Shown here: one piece after another, positions 21,384 to 32,740 of the stretch | Position numbering within the stretch: position 1 is the stretch's first letter | Layout: every line of letters starts with the position of its first letter | NCBI GenBank assembly: GCA_013339765.2 | Contig: CM023450.1 | Span: 42,686,245 to 42,750,244 of the forward strand | DNA from: Haemaphysalis longicornis | Taxonomy: Eukaryota > Arthropoda > Arachnida > Ixodida > Ixodidae | Direction of reading: 5' to 3' | Length of the DNA: 64,000 nucleotides | The notes under the pieces: generated by a model | Told to the model about the DNA's origin: nothing | Seen by the model: only the letters and a program-made list of their open reading frames with translations | Database searches by the model: none | Made by a program: the position numbers and the translations under genes

Positions 21384-24225
21384 ATGACAAGTATACGAGT
21401 TCTCCAATGGAATTGCCGCTCTATTTTCTCTGCTTCTCCTGATCTCAATTGGCTCGTGGCTCAACTCCACCCTGACGTTATCCTACTTCAAGGAAACTTG
21501 GCTTTCGCCACGGAAATCATTTTTCATTCCGAATTTTCAACCGTTTCGTTTGGACAGGCAAGGTAGGGATGGAGGTCTGTTGGTTTTAGTATCATTAAAA
21601 TTCGGCCATATATTGCACACATGTCCTTTATTTCCCCCTCATCTGAGAATGAAATTCTTGCAGTTAACTTCGACTTACCAGGAAATGTTTTATTTTCGCT
21701 TGTAAATGCATACTTTCCTAATGGGGTGACCTCGGCTGCTTCACTGGATGCAGCTGTGGCGGCTTGTAAAAATAATGTATTCGCAGGGGATTTCAATTCT
21801 CATCATGTTGCGTGGGGCTTTCGTACTGATGCTTCGGAAGGCGCTTATGGGAATGGGCTCGCGACCACTCTATCTCCTGTATGAACTCTAGAGTTGCTAC
21901 ATACCTACGCGGCCAAAGTAAGTCGGCATTAGACTTGGCTTTTGCAAAACCGGGTCTGGTTTCTGCTTGGTCCACGGTAGACTGTGCAACATCTAGCGAC
22001 CACCTCCCCGTGGTTTTGATATAGGTTAAAGGAAAAAAGTTATCCGTAGGGCACACTCCTTCGTAAATATGCCTCGGTATGGAAACCTTAAGCGTTCAGC
22101 CCTGCCTTCGATACCCACTCAAGATAATCAATGTGACGCCAGAGAGCTAGTATCATTAATACAGGATTCGGCCACGCCAGCTAAATTTACTATTACTTCA
22201 GTCCAAGGGAAGCCTTGCAGTTCATGGTGGAAGGATGAATGTACGAGGGACTACCATCGAAGAAAAGCAGAGTGGAAAAAATTGCGCTATAATGAGTGTC
22301 CTTATAATTGGAGCAATTTTAAGTGTTATCGCGCTGTGTTTAAACGTACAGTTGCACGGGCAAAATAGATGTACAACACAAACCGCTTTTCTATTCTCTC
22401 AAAAGCTTGTAATAGGCGTGCCCTCTTCAACTTCTTGCGGATAAGGAAAAACGGCGTTACTACACCAAACCTCGGCTCCTTCATTCACACGCCAACTGCC
22501 TTAAAATTCTTCTTTGAAAAATTGGCTTTATGACTGCAGGCTCGGTTCACTTCTCAATATTGTGTACTGGCCCCCCAGGTGACTGACTCCCATTTACTGA
22601 GCTCGGCTGTAAATTTTGAGGTAGTTACAAGGGATGAGTTATATGACATTTTGCAGCGTGTACCCGATGCAGCACCAGGGCCCATATGGAATTACAGTTC
22701 CAATGATAAAGGTGTTGTTCAGTGAGTCACCTGAAGACCTCCTGCATATTGTCAACCACTCTTTGCGTGCCTCCTGGATTTCTTATGATTGGCGTCTGTC
22801 TAAAATTATCCCCTTGCCTAAGCAACCCGGATTAGGATATGCATTGGATAACATAAGACCGATAAGCTTAACGTCTAACCTCGTCAAAATTATTGAGAGG
22901 ATTTTATTGGCCAGAATCGAGAAGTTTTTTAACCAGTTCTAGCATATTGTGCCCTCGGCAGGTGGGCTTTAGGCCAGGCTTTTCGATATGGTCGGGCGCA
23001 CATAGACGTAGAGAACCGCCTTCATTTGGCTCGTCGTTCTAAAGAGGTCGCAGCACTGGTGACCTTGGATGTGGCCAAAGCGTATGATTGCGTGGAACAT
23101 GGCATAGTTTTAGAAAAGATGGTGCAATTATCTTTTCCGGAATATATTACTTCCTGGGTCAGGTGTTTTTCTCAGGTCGCAAATTCTTTATTGCCCAGCA
23201 CGGAGTCACCTCCTCTAGTTTCAGTGAATTGCGAGGCCTACCACGAGGATCTGTTCCTGCCTGCGGTGTTATTAGCGATGTGCCCGTTATTGCGGGAATA
23301 CAATCATATTTGTATGCTGATTGCTTAGCCTTTTTTTCATCGTCAAGAAATATACATTCCTTGCTCCAGTCCCTGCAGCTGTATCTCTCGACCTTAGGAA
23401 CGTGGCTAGACGGGCTTTGCCTATCCTTAAATGTCGGAAAGTGTGCCGTCTTGGCATTCCCGGTGCAAGACCCTGTTTCAATTTGTCTGACATACCGACA
23501 GAAAATAATACCATAGGTTACTTCGCTGAAATATCTAGGAGTGATGTATGAGAGCAAACTAAATTGGCGTCGTCATATTGATTATACTGCGGCCAAAGCG
23601 GGGAGGGCGGTTTCACTGATAAAAAGATTTGCAACAAGAAAGTCTGGTATGCGTAGAGACATTCTCCTCGTGCTCTACCGCCTGTACGTTCGACCTATTC
23701 TAGAGTTCGGCTCCATCCTTTCTTCAAGTTATCCGTTTTATAAGCTACGTCCATTGATTATACTAGAACGACAAGCCTTGCGCTTGTGGTCGGGTTTACC
23801 GAAGTACGTCTCTATTCGGGTATTTTACTGGGAGGCTAGCATTTTTCCCTCTGATTCTCCGAATCAAGGTGTTAACAGTAAAGGGATACCTTCGTGTAAC
23901 AGAATTGCCTATTTCCAGGTCGCAAATGGTCTTCGTTCACTTCCCATCGTCTTTTTTTGCTAAGCCATGGCCCAGGTAACAAACGTCCGCAGGTGGTGTT
24001 GGTACAGTCTCTACTAGCCCCATTAAACATCAACATTCTCTCGATTCCTTCCTTTGAACCTCAAATGTGATTGTGGGAAATTGATTTTGATAATATTTTG
24101 CCTCCAATTTTAAATATTTGCCAGAGAATACGGTATCTGGTCTTCTAATCACCCATTTAGAGCAATTTCCCACCACGCGGTTGTGTCCACAGATGCATCT
24201 GTTCAGGAAAGAAAGGCTGGTGTAA
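21384..24225 (+). pseudogene. LINE ORF2: endonuclease, RT and start of RNase H
   Basis: Starts MTSIRVLQWNCRSI (catalytic Asn) at 21,384. The endonuclease continues through NAYFPNG and GDFNSHHVAWGF (about 21,790-21,825) to SSDHLPV at about 21,995. RT motifs follow: LSKIIPLPKQPG at about 22,798, IRPISLTSNLVKIIER at about 22,855, TLDVAKAYDCVEH at about 23,065, LRGLPRGSV near 23,230 and a degenerate catalytic box LYADCLAFF (third position Cys rather than Asp) at about 23,310. The thumb and connector run to 23,960. RNase H opens with STDASVQERKAGV at about 24,183 and is then interrupted. The lost catalytic Asp plus frameshifts show an inactive copy. Confidence 0.8.
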
Positions 24226-25270
24226 GGTCCACTTATGAGATTAGCAGCCGGGCGCCCGGGCTGCACTTGAGAACCCGCCGCTCTGTCTGGCGACGTAGCA
24301 CTGCCAACACTGCGCTGCAACCACCGCTAATTCGTCACGGCGCGCACGGGAGACGGGATCGTCTGGCCCACCGTATACCTCAAGGATAATCCCCCATTGA
24401 GAGAGCAAACAGTGCCGCCGATTCCAGAAACGTCTGCCTGAGGCGCGGAGGGTGGTGGGATTACCGGCGTCAGGACGAGTGCCGCACGAGTCTCTCCATG
24501 TTGTCGCGCCCTGGTCAGCATGACGCACTGTCGCCGTCTTTCGCTTTCACCCCGCGGGGTCGCACGACCTGCTCGTTTGCGAGCGTGCCGTTGACCCGAA
24601 GATGGCGGGCGCCTCATTGAATTTCCGTGGCGTGCTGAGTGACAGCTGTCTACGTGAATTTAGGCACTCCCTTGCGCGTGTAACGAACGCTACAGGAGCG
24701 TTTCCCGAGAGAGGGTGATCTCAAGGTTTATAAAGCCGAACTTGGCCGTTGAAAATCGTTCTTGTTCTGAGCGCTGAGCTGGCAGTTCCCGGTGGGACAA
24801 GGAGTCTCGACCGTTAACGCTAGGTTGGGATTTGTGAGCCCCTAGTTGAGGTTAAGATCGCGTCGGAGGTTTAGGGTGCAGCGCCGCACCGGTAACTAGA
24901 CGGATCTTGCGGCGAGACAGAGTCTCGGCCGTTGTTTCTCGAGCGGTTTGTGTACGCTCCGAGAATAGGAGAGTTAGACGAAGTTGAGGAGCTCGAGTGA
25001 CTTGAGCGCACTCGGAGCTAGCGTCTAGCGGGAGTTCGAAGTTTTTCTTTTCATTACTAATGTAACCAGTTTTCCTACTGTAAATAGCTGTATATAAACT
25101 TCCGTTTCATTTAATCAACCTAAACGCCTCGAGTTCGTCAATTCGACCGCCGTCCTCCAAGAACTTCAACACCATCGCCCTGCCGGCCTCCTGCCATATC
25201 AACCGGAGCCCGGGCGATTGGGTTCCTGATCGACACCGGACTTCGGGGGAAACGACACTTTACTGCTGTA
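24225..25270. mobile_element. 1.05-kb insertion in LINE RNase H (possible solo LTR)
   Basis: The LINE RNase H frame stops after KAGV and resumes at about 25,285 with GIFSLALDWEF. The intervening DNA has no reading frame of its own. It contains a TATA-like TTTATAAAG at about 24,728, and its distal end reads CCAAGAACTTCAACACC and GGGTTCCTGATCGACACC. Length, lack of coding and promoter-like sequence suggest a solo LTR, but I could not find matching target duplications or clean TG...CA ends. Confidence 0.45.
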
Positions 25271-26215
25271 TTGGTATCTTTTCACTTGCACTTGACTGGG
25301 AATTTTCTTTGCGGCTACCAAATTTCACAACAATATTCTTGGAAGAATTTTTGGCGATTGCCCTTGCTATTAGAAAACTCAATGAAGACCATTCGAAAGT
25401 GTTTTTTGTGACGGACTCGCTTTCAGTCTGCTCCACCCTATCTACTCCGAGGTATACTCCTCTAAGCCGAACGCTGTCGATGCTCGTACTACCCTATGCA
25501 CAAGAAATCCGCCTGGTCTGCGTTCCAGGACACAGGGGTATCCACCGTAATGAAACTGCTGATTATTTGGCAGGTGTGGAATTGAATGAACCGCTGGTTG
25601 ATGATGTGCACCCCACATCCCAAGTTGTTGCATCCCGGTTTCGCAGGCATAGCTCGCTGGACAGCCTGCCCCCAGACAGTATCGAGGTCTGCCATGCAAT
25701 TGATCACCTCCGGTATTCGTGGAAGAGTGACGTTATGCAGTCGCGATTGTGCGAGGTCACATTGACCAGCTTTCGCTGCCGAGTGCCCAATTTGAATTTC
25801 TACCTTCACCGCGCACGCATAGAACCTTCGGCCATATGCGACTTTTGTCAAGAGGAGGAGACGATTGAACATTTCCTGCTGTCTTGCCGGCGGTTCTCCT
25901 CTCTCCAAAATCGATTCCTGGAGGTTGCCCTCCGGCGCCTGGGTCTTTCCTTGTTTCGAATTTATTGCCATTTGGGGTATCGGGTTTAGGTTTCTGCCAC
26001 GGGGATGTTTGTCGCGCCCTTCACGTTTTTCTTTTACAATCAGGTCGCCTACCCTGTTAAAACACATCTTGTACTTTCTTTTTCTGGTACGTGTGGTAAC
26101 GGTTTTTGCTTCAGTATGTTATAGTTTTTTTCTTGGGTTCTCAAAATTGTTAGCACCACTTCCCTCACATTCTACACAGCTCTATTTTAACCTTAGTTTG
26201 TATTCTTAACAGTTG
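25270..26215 (+). pseudogene. LINE RNase H and C-terminal zinc finger, resumed after insertion
   Basis: A 226-codon open frame (25,309-25,989) continues the split RNase H. It shows EEFLAIALAIRKL (catalytic Glu), FFVTDSLSVCSTL (Asp), and VPGHRGIHRNETADYLAG (His and final Asp region). The C-terminus carries CDFCQEEETIEHFLLSC, the Cys/His motif closing R1/I-type ORF2 proteins. The last 200 bases are the 3' UTR up to a sharp change near 26,215. This part is intact, so decay was mostly upstream. Confidence 0.85.
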
Positions 26216-26289
26216 ACCAAATCTGACTTTTCCAATCCCCCAGAGTGGGTACCGTGCCATTGATTTTTGGTACCGACCGAGCGACCGAC

Positions 26290-26777
26290 CGACCATCGAG
26301 GCGAACAAGAACACTACGGTGAAATTCGTGGTTCGGGCGGCCGCGGCCATGACGTGGACATGACGCTGAAGGGCTCCAACGATGAGACTCTATACCAGGC
26401 CTCGAAGAAACAGTTCGGCATGGTAACTCTTACACCAATAGCGACCGGCACGTACACGGCCTGCTTCTCGAATGAGTTCTCCGTTGTCTCTGGCAAGCGT
26501 GTTTACATGAGCTTCCAGGTTGGCGAGAAGCCACCGCAGCCGCATGACGAGAAGGACGCCGCCACGCATGGTGTAGAATCATCGTTAGTGAAGCTGCGTG
26601 ACACGCTGGACGCAATTGTGGACCAGCAAACGCTCCACCGCCTGCGGGAAGTCCAGGGACGCAAAGTCGCCGAACTCCTCAATGCGCACGTTCTCTTCTG
26701 ATCCGTGGTCCGGTACGCTGGAGATTCTCGGTTTGTTCTACCTAGGTATCGTCGTAATCAAGCGATTCTTCTCTTAG
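26290..26777 (+). pseudogene. TMED/p24 cargo receptor retrocopy 1 (5'-truncated)
   Basis: Degenerate copy of a p24-family (TMED3/TMED7-like) protein, the type I membrane proteins that carry cargo in COPI/COPII vesicles. It begins inside the GOLD domain (EANKNTTVKF), shifts frame, and then reads HDVDMTLKGSNDETLYQASK, GTYTACFSNEFSV and VYMSFQVGE. The helical stalk VESSLVKLRDTLDAIVDQQ leads to RLREVQGRKVAELL. After a second frameshift come a membrane segment (LEILGLFYLGIVVIKRFFS) and a stop; the FF-containing tail is the COP-binding type. Signal peptide and start are missing. GOLD, stalk and membrane segment are contiguous without introns, as in a processed copy. Confidence 0.75.
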
Positions 26778-27215
26778 CGCAAGGTTGTCGTCGTGATTTT
26801 CCAGAAAAGCGTGAGGTTACACGCTGCCGTGGCTCTGTGACAGAAACCGTGTATCGCCCGATTTGTAATGTCATTTTCTTCTCGAAATTTCACCTTGAGA
26901 TTAATCACAGCTTTTGTCTGCAGTCTCTTGTTCGTCTTTGGTTCAGTGGGCCCCGCTCACGTTTGGACAGCAGTCTTCATAACAGAAAAAGGCTGCTTAG
27001 AGGATCATTTGAGACGCAGTAGTTTTGCGTTTCAGTGCTGTCTGTCATGGAAGGGGGTTTTGAAGGAGTATATCGTCAGTTGGGAACAGGTACACGCGGC
27101 AAATAGCGCCTAGGCACTATACCTGCGTGCGGGGTCCCTGGCTGACCCACCCAAGAGTAGCCGATCCAGCGGCCTTGAATCCCAGTGGCGCTAGCGGCGA
27201 TCGATGATGCTGTTG
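26778..27215 (+). repeat. 3' flank duplicated with 32,308-32,740
   Basis: Downstream of both TMED copies the sequences still align: GTGAGGTTAC, GGCTCTGTGAC, CTGCAGTCTC, TTCGTCTTT, and near the far end GACCCA/GACGCA with AGCCGAT and GTGGCGCT. This supports a shared 3' UTR or a duplicated genomic block rather than chance. Confidence 0.65.
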
Positions 27216-27768
27216 TTTCGCTTCTACGCGAGAGCTCATTAGCTGGTCTCAATGAATTTTGGGACTAAACGACGCTATTTAACAAGCGACACACAAAAAC
27301 ATTCGCCACAACCACCATACCCAATTTATCTAAATCGTATACGTGCCACGTTCAGTGGAGTAGCCCGTCGGACTCGGCATATCATAGAACCTGATTGAAA
27401 GTACCCGATAAAAAATAAAACCCCTTCCTTTAGAAACTATACAGTGGTGGCATAATCAGGATTGATAGCAAAATTCTACCACAGCAGAATTGTGAACGGT
27501 GTGCGGAGATTTTGGTTCTAGCCACTGAGTCACCACAGGAGGGTGTATCTTGAGAGAAAGGTATGAAGAAGTTGAGAACTTTTTCTGTTACCACGATCCA
27601 TGCGCGGGTTTTCAAAAGGAGGGTGTATGCCAAGCCGAAAAAAGGGTGCCACTCCGCTGCTTCGCGGCATGCTTACCAACGCACGTACGTACGGACAGAT
27701 ATTTCGCCGTATCCAGGCACACCGTTAAATAACACAGAACCCGCATTGTTAAGCGCGATATTATTTTA
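27216..27768. other. Unassigned spacer
   Basis: No gene or repeat recognised. Confidence 0.5.
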
Positions 27769-27769
27769 C

Positions 27770-27990
27770 AAGCGTGTCATGTTGGACAAAGGCGTGCCAG
27801 CTTACACGGTGCCGAAAACACGTGCACCCCATTCCTTGCGGCCACTGTTTTAATATTGTGCTAAATCTTGTGAATATACGGGATTGCTTTCCTTTTCTTA
27901 GGGTCCTCAAAAGCATGTGCGTGTACCCGACGATACACTTTTTTTCATCTTCCACTTCTTTCGATCCACTTCTTCCACCTGTACGTTCTA
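27770..27990 (-). repeat. Inverted partner of the Penelope-like linker region
   Basis: The minus-strand translation (LRTLRKGKQSRIFTRF, ILKQWPQGMG) aligns with the plus-strand translation of 28,030-28,130 (LRTVRKLKKPRIFAR, ILQEGLPGMG). The centre is the palindrome TCTACTTCTTTC with its complement at 27,988-28,012. So this is a second, inverted piece of the same element. Confidence 0.65.
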
Positions 27991-28029
27991 CTTCTTTCAA
28001 AAAGAAGTAGATGGCGGGAACACCACACG

Positions 28030-28521
28030 TGTTTTTGAGGACTGTAAGAAAGTTGAAGAAACCTCGTATATTCGCAAGATCTCGCACAATATTACAAGAG
28101 GGGTTACCAGGCATGGGTGCACGTAGTTTTTTCGGCAGCGTGCAATCTGGCAAGCCTATGTCCCATATTTTAAAAGCAGAAACCAAAGAACATGTGCACA
28201 ACATGTCATTCCACAAAATTCACGAGGTGCATTACAAATGTTATCTACCGCATACCGCTGAAGTGCGATAAGGTTTACATAGGGCAGACGGGACGCTGTC
28301 TCAACGTTCGTCCAAAAGAGCATGAAACAGCTGTCATATCAGGCGGAGGGGCAAACTTTCCGCCCATCGCTGAGGGTGTGGCTGCACCCCTCGCTTTGAT
28401 AAAACAGATAATTGGTAGGGGAACCACAAAGTGCGAGAGGGAGCATGTCAAATGCGAAAGCGCGGTCATAGTGCATGAATGTGCTCTCACTAACGCAATC
28501 AGGCAGAGGCCGATTATTTGA
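28030..28521 (+). pseudogene. Penelope-like element C-terminus with GIY-YIG endonuclease
   Basis: The plus strand encodes YIRKISHNITRGVTRHG (RT-endonuclease linker), a shifted VVFSAACNLASLC, and then the open frame 28,192-28,521 with VIYRIPLKCDKVYIGQTGRC and LNVRPKEHETAV. That is the GIY-YIG nuclease fold: the YRIP/YIGQT pair, the Arg in LNVRPKEH and a downstream Glu in KCESAVIVHE. In eukaryotes this arrangement is the endonuclease of Penelope-like retroelements, which nicks the target. The RT core is absent. A few frameshifts. Confidence 0.8.
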
Positions 28522-29013
28522 AAATTTGCCGATATTAAATTGTGTTATGAGCATATCACCATACTTCATTTTATTCCTTACAGCGCATGCCCCATGTTGG
28601 TTTTTTTCGCATTTTGATTTATTAAACAATTGCTAGTCCCAGCGGGGTGTTGTTCCGCTCTCTCCGTGCACGCGTTCTCAAGGCTAGATCCAATCGTTTT
28701 ATCCAAGCGCTGGAAGTACGTACGGTTGAGAAATATTTTCTCCATCCAATGATTACTGGCCGATCCTCTGATTGGGTATGTGCCACACTCAAGGGAACAA
28801 CAACAACGACGACAACGACGACGACGTGGAACGTTGGCTGCGCACCTTGAATCTATTCACTTCAAAATTTTCCGGCATTTTTTCCTGAACACATAATTTT
28901 TGTGGCCGTTGAGTGGGTCACTGTACATGAGGATATCGTTCTCAATGAGGCTGCAAATGCTTTAACTGGTTTAGCTTTGAAGGCCCAGCATTGCGTGTCT
29001 GCCGCAATCTTAC

Positions 29014-29084
29014 GTACATAAAGCACGAGGCACATGGACGACTTGTGCACGCGATTCGCATGCGACTGATCGTTACGATTGATA
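29014..29084 (-). repeat. Inverted repeat arm (pairs with 30,224-30,297)
   Basis: The complement of this stretch (CGTAACGATCAGTCGCATGC and on, through CCATGTGCCTCG) aligns with 30,224-30,297 with few mismatches. Confidence 0.65.
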
Positions 29085-30223
29085 GTTAGGACCGGTTTTG
29101 GCGTCTTTCGCTGGTCGGAGGATGCTCACGAAGTGCGACTGGCAAGCCAGATGCAGTCGCGCCATCGTTGCGATCGTCGTGAGGCCACAACCTATGAGAG
29201 CCCGCTGAGCCCCAACCGCCCGGCCGCAATCTATGCAACTGCGAATGACAATCCGTAACACAACTTTTCACCACAATATCATCCCCTTTATCGCATGTGC
29301 AGCTTTATTTCAGCTATAATTGCCGTTTGAGCGATCGGTGACCAAGACATCTGCCTAGCCTGTTTTGATGCTTCCGCGAAGGTAGCGCCATCTCTCGGCC
29401 GCTCGACGCACCGCGCCGCGGCGACCGGTCGGACCGCCGAACCTCCACGGCCGGTCAGCGTAGGCTTAGCATCGCGGCAGATATCTGATCACCGCTTTTA
29501 AAATAAGCCCTGATAGCAATCTATAGCACGATTTTTCACCACACTAACACCTACTTTCTCGCATGTGGAACTTCTTTTTAGCAATCAGACTGATCCGGAA
29601 GAGCAGCGACAAGCGGTTGCTACCGTGGTCTGCGCCGGTTCGAGCCGCTGAGTGTGTCGAGCTGGCAGGAGCGGCAGGCGTGTGCGCGGACTGTTTCCGA
29701 AAGCAGAAACACTTCACGCTTGCTTGCTTTATCCATTTCTTGCGAACGACGCGCTGAATCTACAAATTCAGCTCGGCGATCGTCGTAGTTGATAGGGTGA
29801 GTCAAGGAACGAGCCGCAGGTTTCGCTTCAGCCCCCAAGACGCTATGGGGCCCCCCAAGACGCTTGGGGGCACCAGAGCGTTGCGGCCCCCTATTCTAAA
29901 ACTCACTGACTGGCAGACATGCTGCCAGCGGTACCTGCAGCATGGACGAGTGGATTCATGGGTGCTAAATGCTCCTAAATCGCTGTACTTAACATATAAA
30001 AATGCAATGTATAGCGTAATAGCACTATTCATTATTACTTCAAGTTGATAAATGTTTTCTTTCCCTGATGGGATTTCTCTTGCACATATCTAATTCGGCC
30101 TGAGTGCGCCTAAATAGGGAGGCAACCATGGAGCAAAAACAGTGGGTGGAGCGGCGCCGACGACGCAGCGCACGCGCGCATGGGGACATCTGTCTCAAAT
30201 TCATGTGTACGACTAGTCGTGGC

Positions 30224-30297
30224 GACAGTCGTAACAATCAGTCGCATGCTATTCGCATGCACCAATCGCCCATGTGTCTCGCGCTTAACTGCAGCTT
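30224..30297 (+). repeat. Inverted repeat arm (pairs with 29,014-29,084)
   Basis: Reads CGTAACAATCAGTCGCATGC, then CCATGTGTCTCG. These are either two inverted copies of one short repeat family or the ends of a 1.3-kb element. Confidence 0.65.
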
Positions 30298-30354
30298 GCT
30301 TACAATGCTCATTCCTGCTCAGTGACTAAGCAGGTCTGGATTAGAACCTACAGA

Positions 30355-30427
30355 CTCTTACATGACTTGCATTCAACCAGAATCCCTAGAACATTACTTT
30401 TTTGAGTGCCGCCGCTTCCCTGAGCAG
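30355..30427 (+). pseudogene. LINE C-terminal fragment
   Basis: The plus strand reads IQPESLEHYFFECRRFPEQG, the last Cys/His block of R1/I-type ORF2 proteins. It ends abruptly where an oppositely oriented LINE tail begins. Confidence 0.5.
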
Positions 30428-31240
30428 GGAGAGAGCGAATAAAAATTCAATAGAGCAAACGGTGGTGGTTGAGCCGTCACTCGGTGGGGTGGGTTCGCCT
30501 CAATACAGGTACCCTTGGGCCTTGGCTGCAGCCCTGCACGGGTGACCAGAAAGATCTGGTCAGCGTGACGGGAGCTGGTTAGCAGGCCCTCCCACTCCTC
30601 TGGGGAAGGTTTGGGATTGGGGGTAAGCGATGGGGTGTTTTGACAGGCCCACACCATGTAGGAGGTAGTATTAAGAGAGGGGCAGAAGTGACAGGTGAGG
30701 GTGTATTGGGTAGGGGAGATTGCGGGGAGGTTGTGTGCGTTGTAATAGGTGTTGGTAATCGACGCCAGATGGTTGCTTCCTGCTTGGTTAGTTGAGGGTG
30801 AGGTTGAGGCAACGTGAGGCGAAGGTTGCGATAATGGTGCAGGATGTCGGGGTAGCGTGATGGAACAGCGGGAGGTAGAGGAGGCTGGACCGTGGGTTCT
30901 GTTCCTGAAGGAAATGCCCTGAGTGAAAGGGCGCGGGCAGCGGCGTGAGCCACCTCATCTCCCTCGAGGGACGAGTGGCCAGGGGTCCAGACGATGCACA
31001 GCTCGGGGAGGGGATTGATCGATGCGAGTATATGCGGGAAGTGAGATGCGTCCACGTTGAATCTTACGGCAGGCTTGCTGGCAATCTGTTATTATTGTAA
31101 GGTATTCGGAGCCAGTTGTAGCGGCGATGGCTATGGCAATTTCTTCGGCAGTGGTGGTTGATGTCGAGAAAGTTGTGAGGGAGGTGAGAAGTGTGCCTTT
31201 TGTGTTTACAACCGCCAGAGCATGAGAAAAAATTATGTTG
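30428..31240 (-). pseudogene. LINE RNase H and C-terminal remnant
   Basis: Minus strand. RNase H opens with TTAEEIAIAIAA (Glu) and ITDCQQACRKI (Asp) at about 31,070-31,170. It continues one frame over at 30,579-31,055 with VWTPGHSSLEGDEVAHAAAR (His, Asp). The C-terminal region reads MVWACQNTP, EEWEGLLTSS and DQIFLVTRAG (30,540-30,657). A tail with AATAGAG/TTTTTATTC marks the 3' end near 30,440. RT is absent (5' truncation). Confidence 0.75.
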
Positions 31241-31718
31241 CTATTCCATTTAAACGCCTCGGCCTTGAACTAAAAGCTGCTGCGCTTCTTTCATTCGGTG
31301 CCCGCAGCCTCAGAATCACATGAAAAAATGCTTTTTACTTCACGGCTTTATTTCGCTCACCGGAAGCCTTCTTTGCTCAAACATAGTTTTTACCCCTTCT
31401 ATCCCCGCACCGCCCAAACGAAGAGGATCTGGTATTTTTGTCTTCTATCTTTGAATTCATTACTTATCAAAATAATAACTCACAAGCCCCAGTCCCCCCT
31501 TTGTGGGCACGAGCCACTAAACTATAGGTGAAAAAGATTATTCACATCGTCAATCTTCGTCAGTTCATTGCCAATTACGTGAGAACAAAGGTAAGTTACC
31601 AACGGAATCATGCTGCATGGCACGTTTTCCTACTGGAAACACAGTGAAAATCGTCTATTCCGAATTCAGAACGTCACGTATAGTTACTGTGTCCTATTAT
31701 CATCCAGGAACTCGCAAG
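31241..31718. other. Spacer upstream of TMED copy 2
   Basis: No gene recognised. Could include the 5' UTR of the retrocopy. Confidence 0.4.
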
Positions 31719-32307
31719 ATGCCCATACAGCTAGTGGTCTTAACATTGGCGGTCGGCGTGCAAGCTGCGGTTGCTACGGCCCTCACTTTCAAAGTTCCCG
31801 CCGCCTCCAAGCAGTGTTTTCATGAAGACATTGAGGTGAACAAGAAGGCTAGCGTGCATTTCGGGGGTTGTAGCAACACGGCGCGTCCCGCATGGTGATG
31901 ACGTTGAAAGGCCCCAACGATGATGACTATTTACCAGGACTCGAACAAACGTTCGATACGGTTACGATCATAGCCAACGTGACCGGCACTATACGGCCTG
32001 CTTCTCCAACGAGTTCTCCATTCTCAAGTACCAGCATGTCTACATAAACGTCCACGTTAGTGAGGAGTCACAACTGAGCTTGTACGGAAACTACACAACT
32101 ATAGAATCCTCGTTAGCGAAGATGCGAGACAAGCTGAACTCAATTGTGGGCTACCAAATGCTCCTTCGCCTGCCGGAGAGCCCGGGGACGCGAAGTCGCC
32201 GAATGCCTCAACGAGTACGTTTTTCCGCTGGTCCAGTATCGAGACTCTGGAGATTCTGCTTTTCCTTCTACTTACGTAGCGCCTTCATCAAGCGAGTGTT
32301 CTCATAG
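31719..32307 (+). pseudogene. TMED/p24 cargo receptor retrocopy 2 (with signal peptide)
   Basis: The ATG at 31,719 opens a hydrophobic signal peptide (MPIQLVVLTLAVGVQAAVA) followed by the GOLD start LTFKVPAASKQCFHEDIEVN. The frame breaks near 31,865. Degenerate pieces LKGPNDDD and SLAKMRDKLNSIVGYQ (32,110-32,155) follow, and after another shift the end of the membrane segment with FIKRVFS and a stop at 32,307. Same gene family as the copy at 26,290. Together the two span the whole protein, but neither is open. No introns are seen. At least three frameshifts. Confidence 0.7.
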
Positions 32308-32740
32308 CTTGAGGTCGTACTTGTGATTTTTTTTAAAAATCGTGAGGTTACTTGCTACCGCGGCTCTGTGACGGAAACCTTTGAATCGCCCCGTTTGGTT
32401 ACGTTGTTTACTGCTAGAAATTCTGCCTTGAAATTAAACGGAACATGTGTCTGCAGTCTCTCGTTCGTCTTTTGTTCACTTGACGCCGCCCCACATTTAA
32501 AAAAGCATTCTTCGTGGCGGAAAAGCGTTTCGAAGTAGCTATCTTTGGTTTAAGTAGCTGTCACTTCATTGGGTTTTGATGAAGCACTGAACAGGCCGTA
32601 AGCTACGCATAGCACCTTGTTTTCGCAGATTAAAGGCAGGGCGCTAATATGCACTAAGTGCGGACTCGGACTGACGCAACCCATGAGCAGCCGATATCCG
32701 CTCTTTTCCAGCCCCTACAGGTGGCGCTGCGAAAACGGCA
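32308..32740 (+). repeat. 3' flank duplicated with 26,778-27,215
   Basis: Second copy of the block described at 26,778. Order and spacing of the shared motifs are kept over about 430 bases. Confidence 0.65.

Larger units (their letters stand above)
28522..30350. other. Unassigned region with short repeats
   Basis: No gene recognised. Holds an ACA/ACG microsatellite (28,796-28,826), an inverted-repeat pair (29,014-29,084 and 30,224-30,297), and a weak direct repeat (about 29,262-29,335 with 29,520-29,595; shared TTTTCACCACA and TCGCATGTG). Confidence 0.5.

Noticed and set aside
27761..28216. 151-aa minus-strand open frame as a real gene
   Set aside because: It spans the inverted repeat of the Penelope-like linker and is open by symmetry of the two arms.
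28192..28521. Bacterial or phage GIY-YIG homing endonuclease
   Set aside because: The upstream linker motifs and eukaryotic repeat context fit a Penelope-like element instead.
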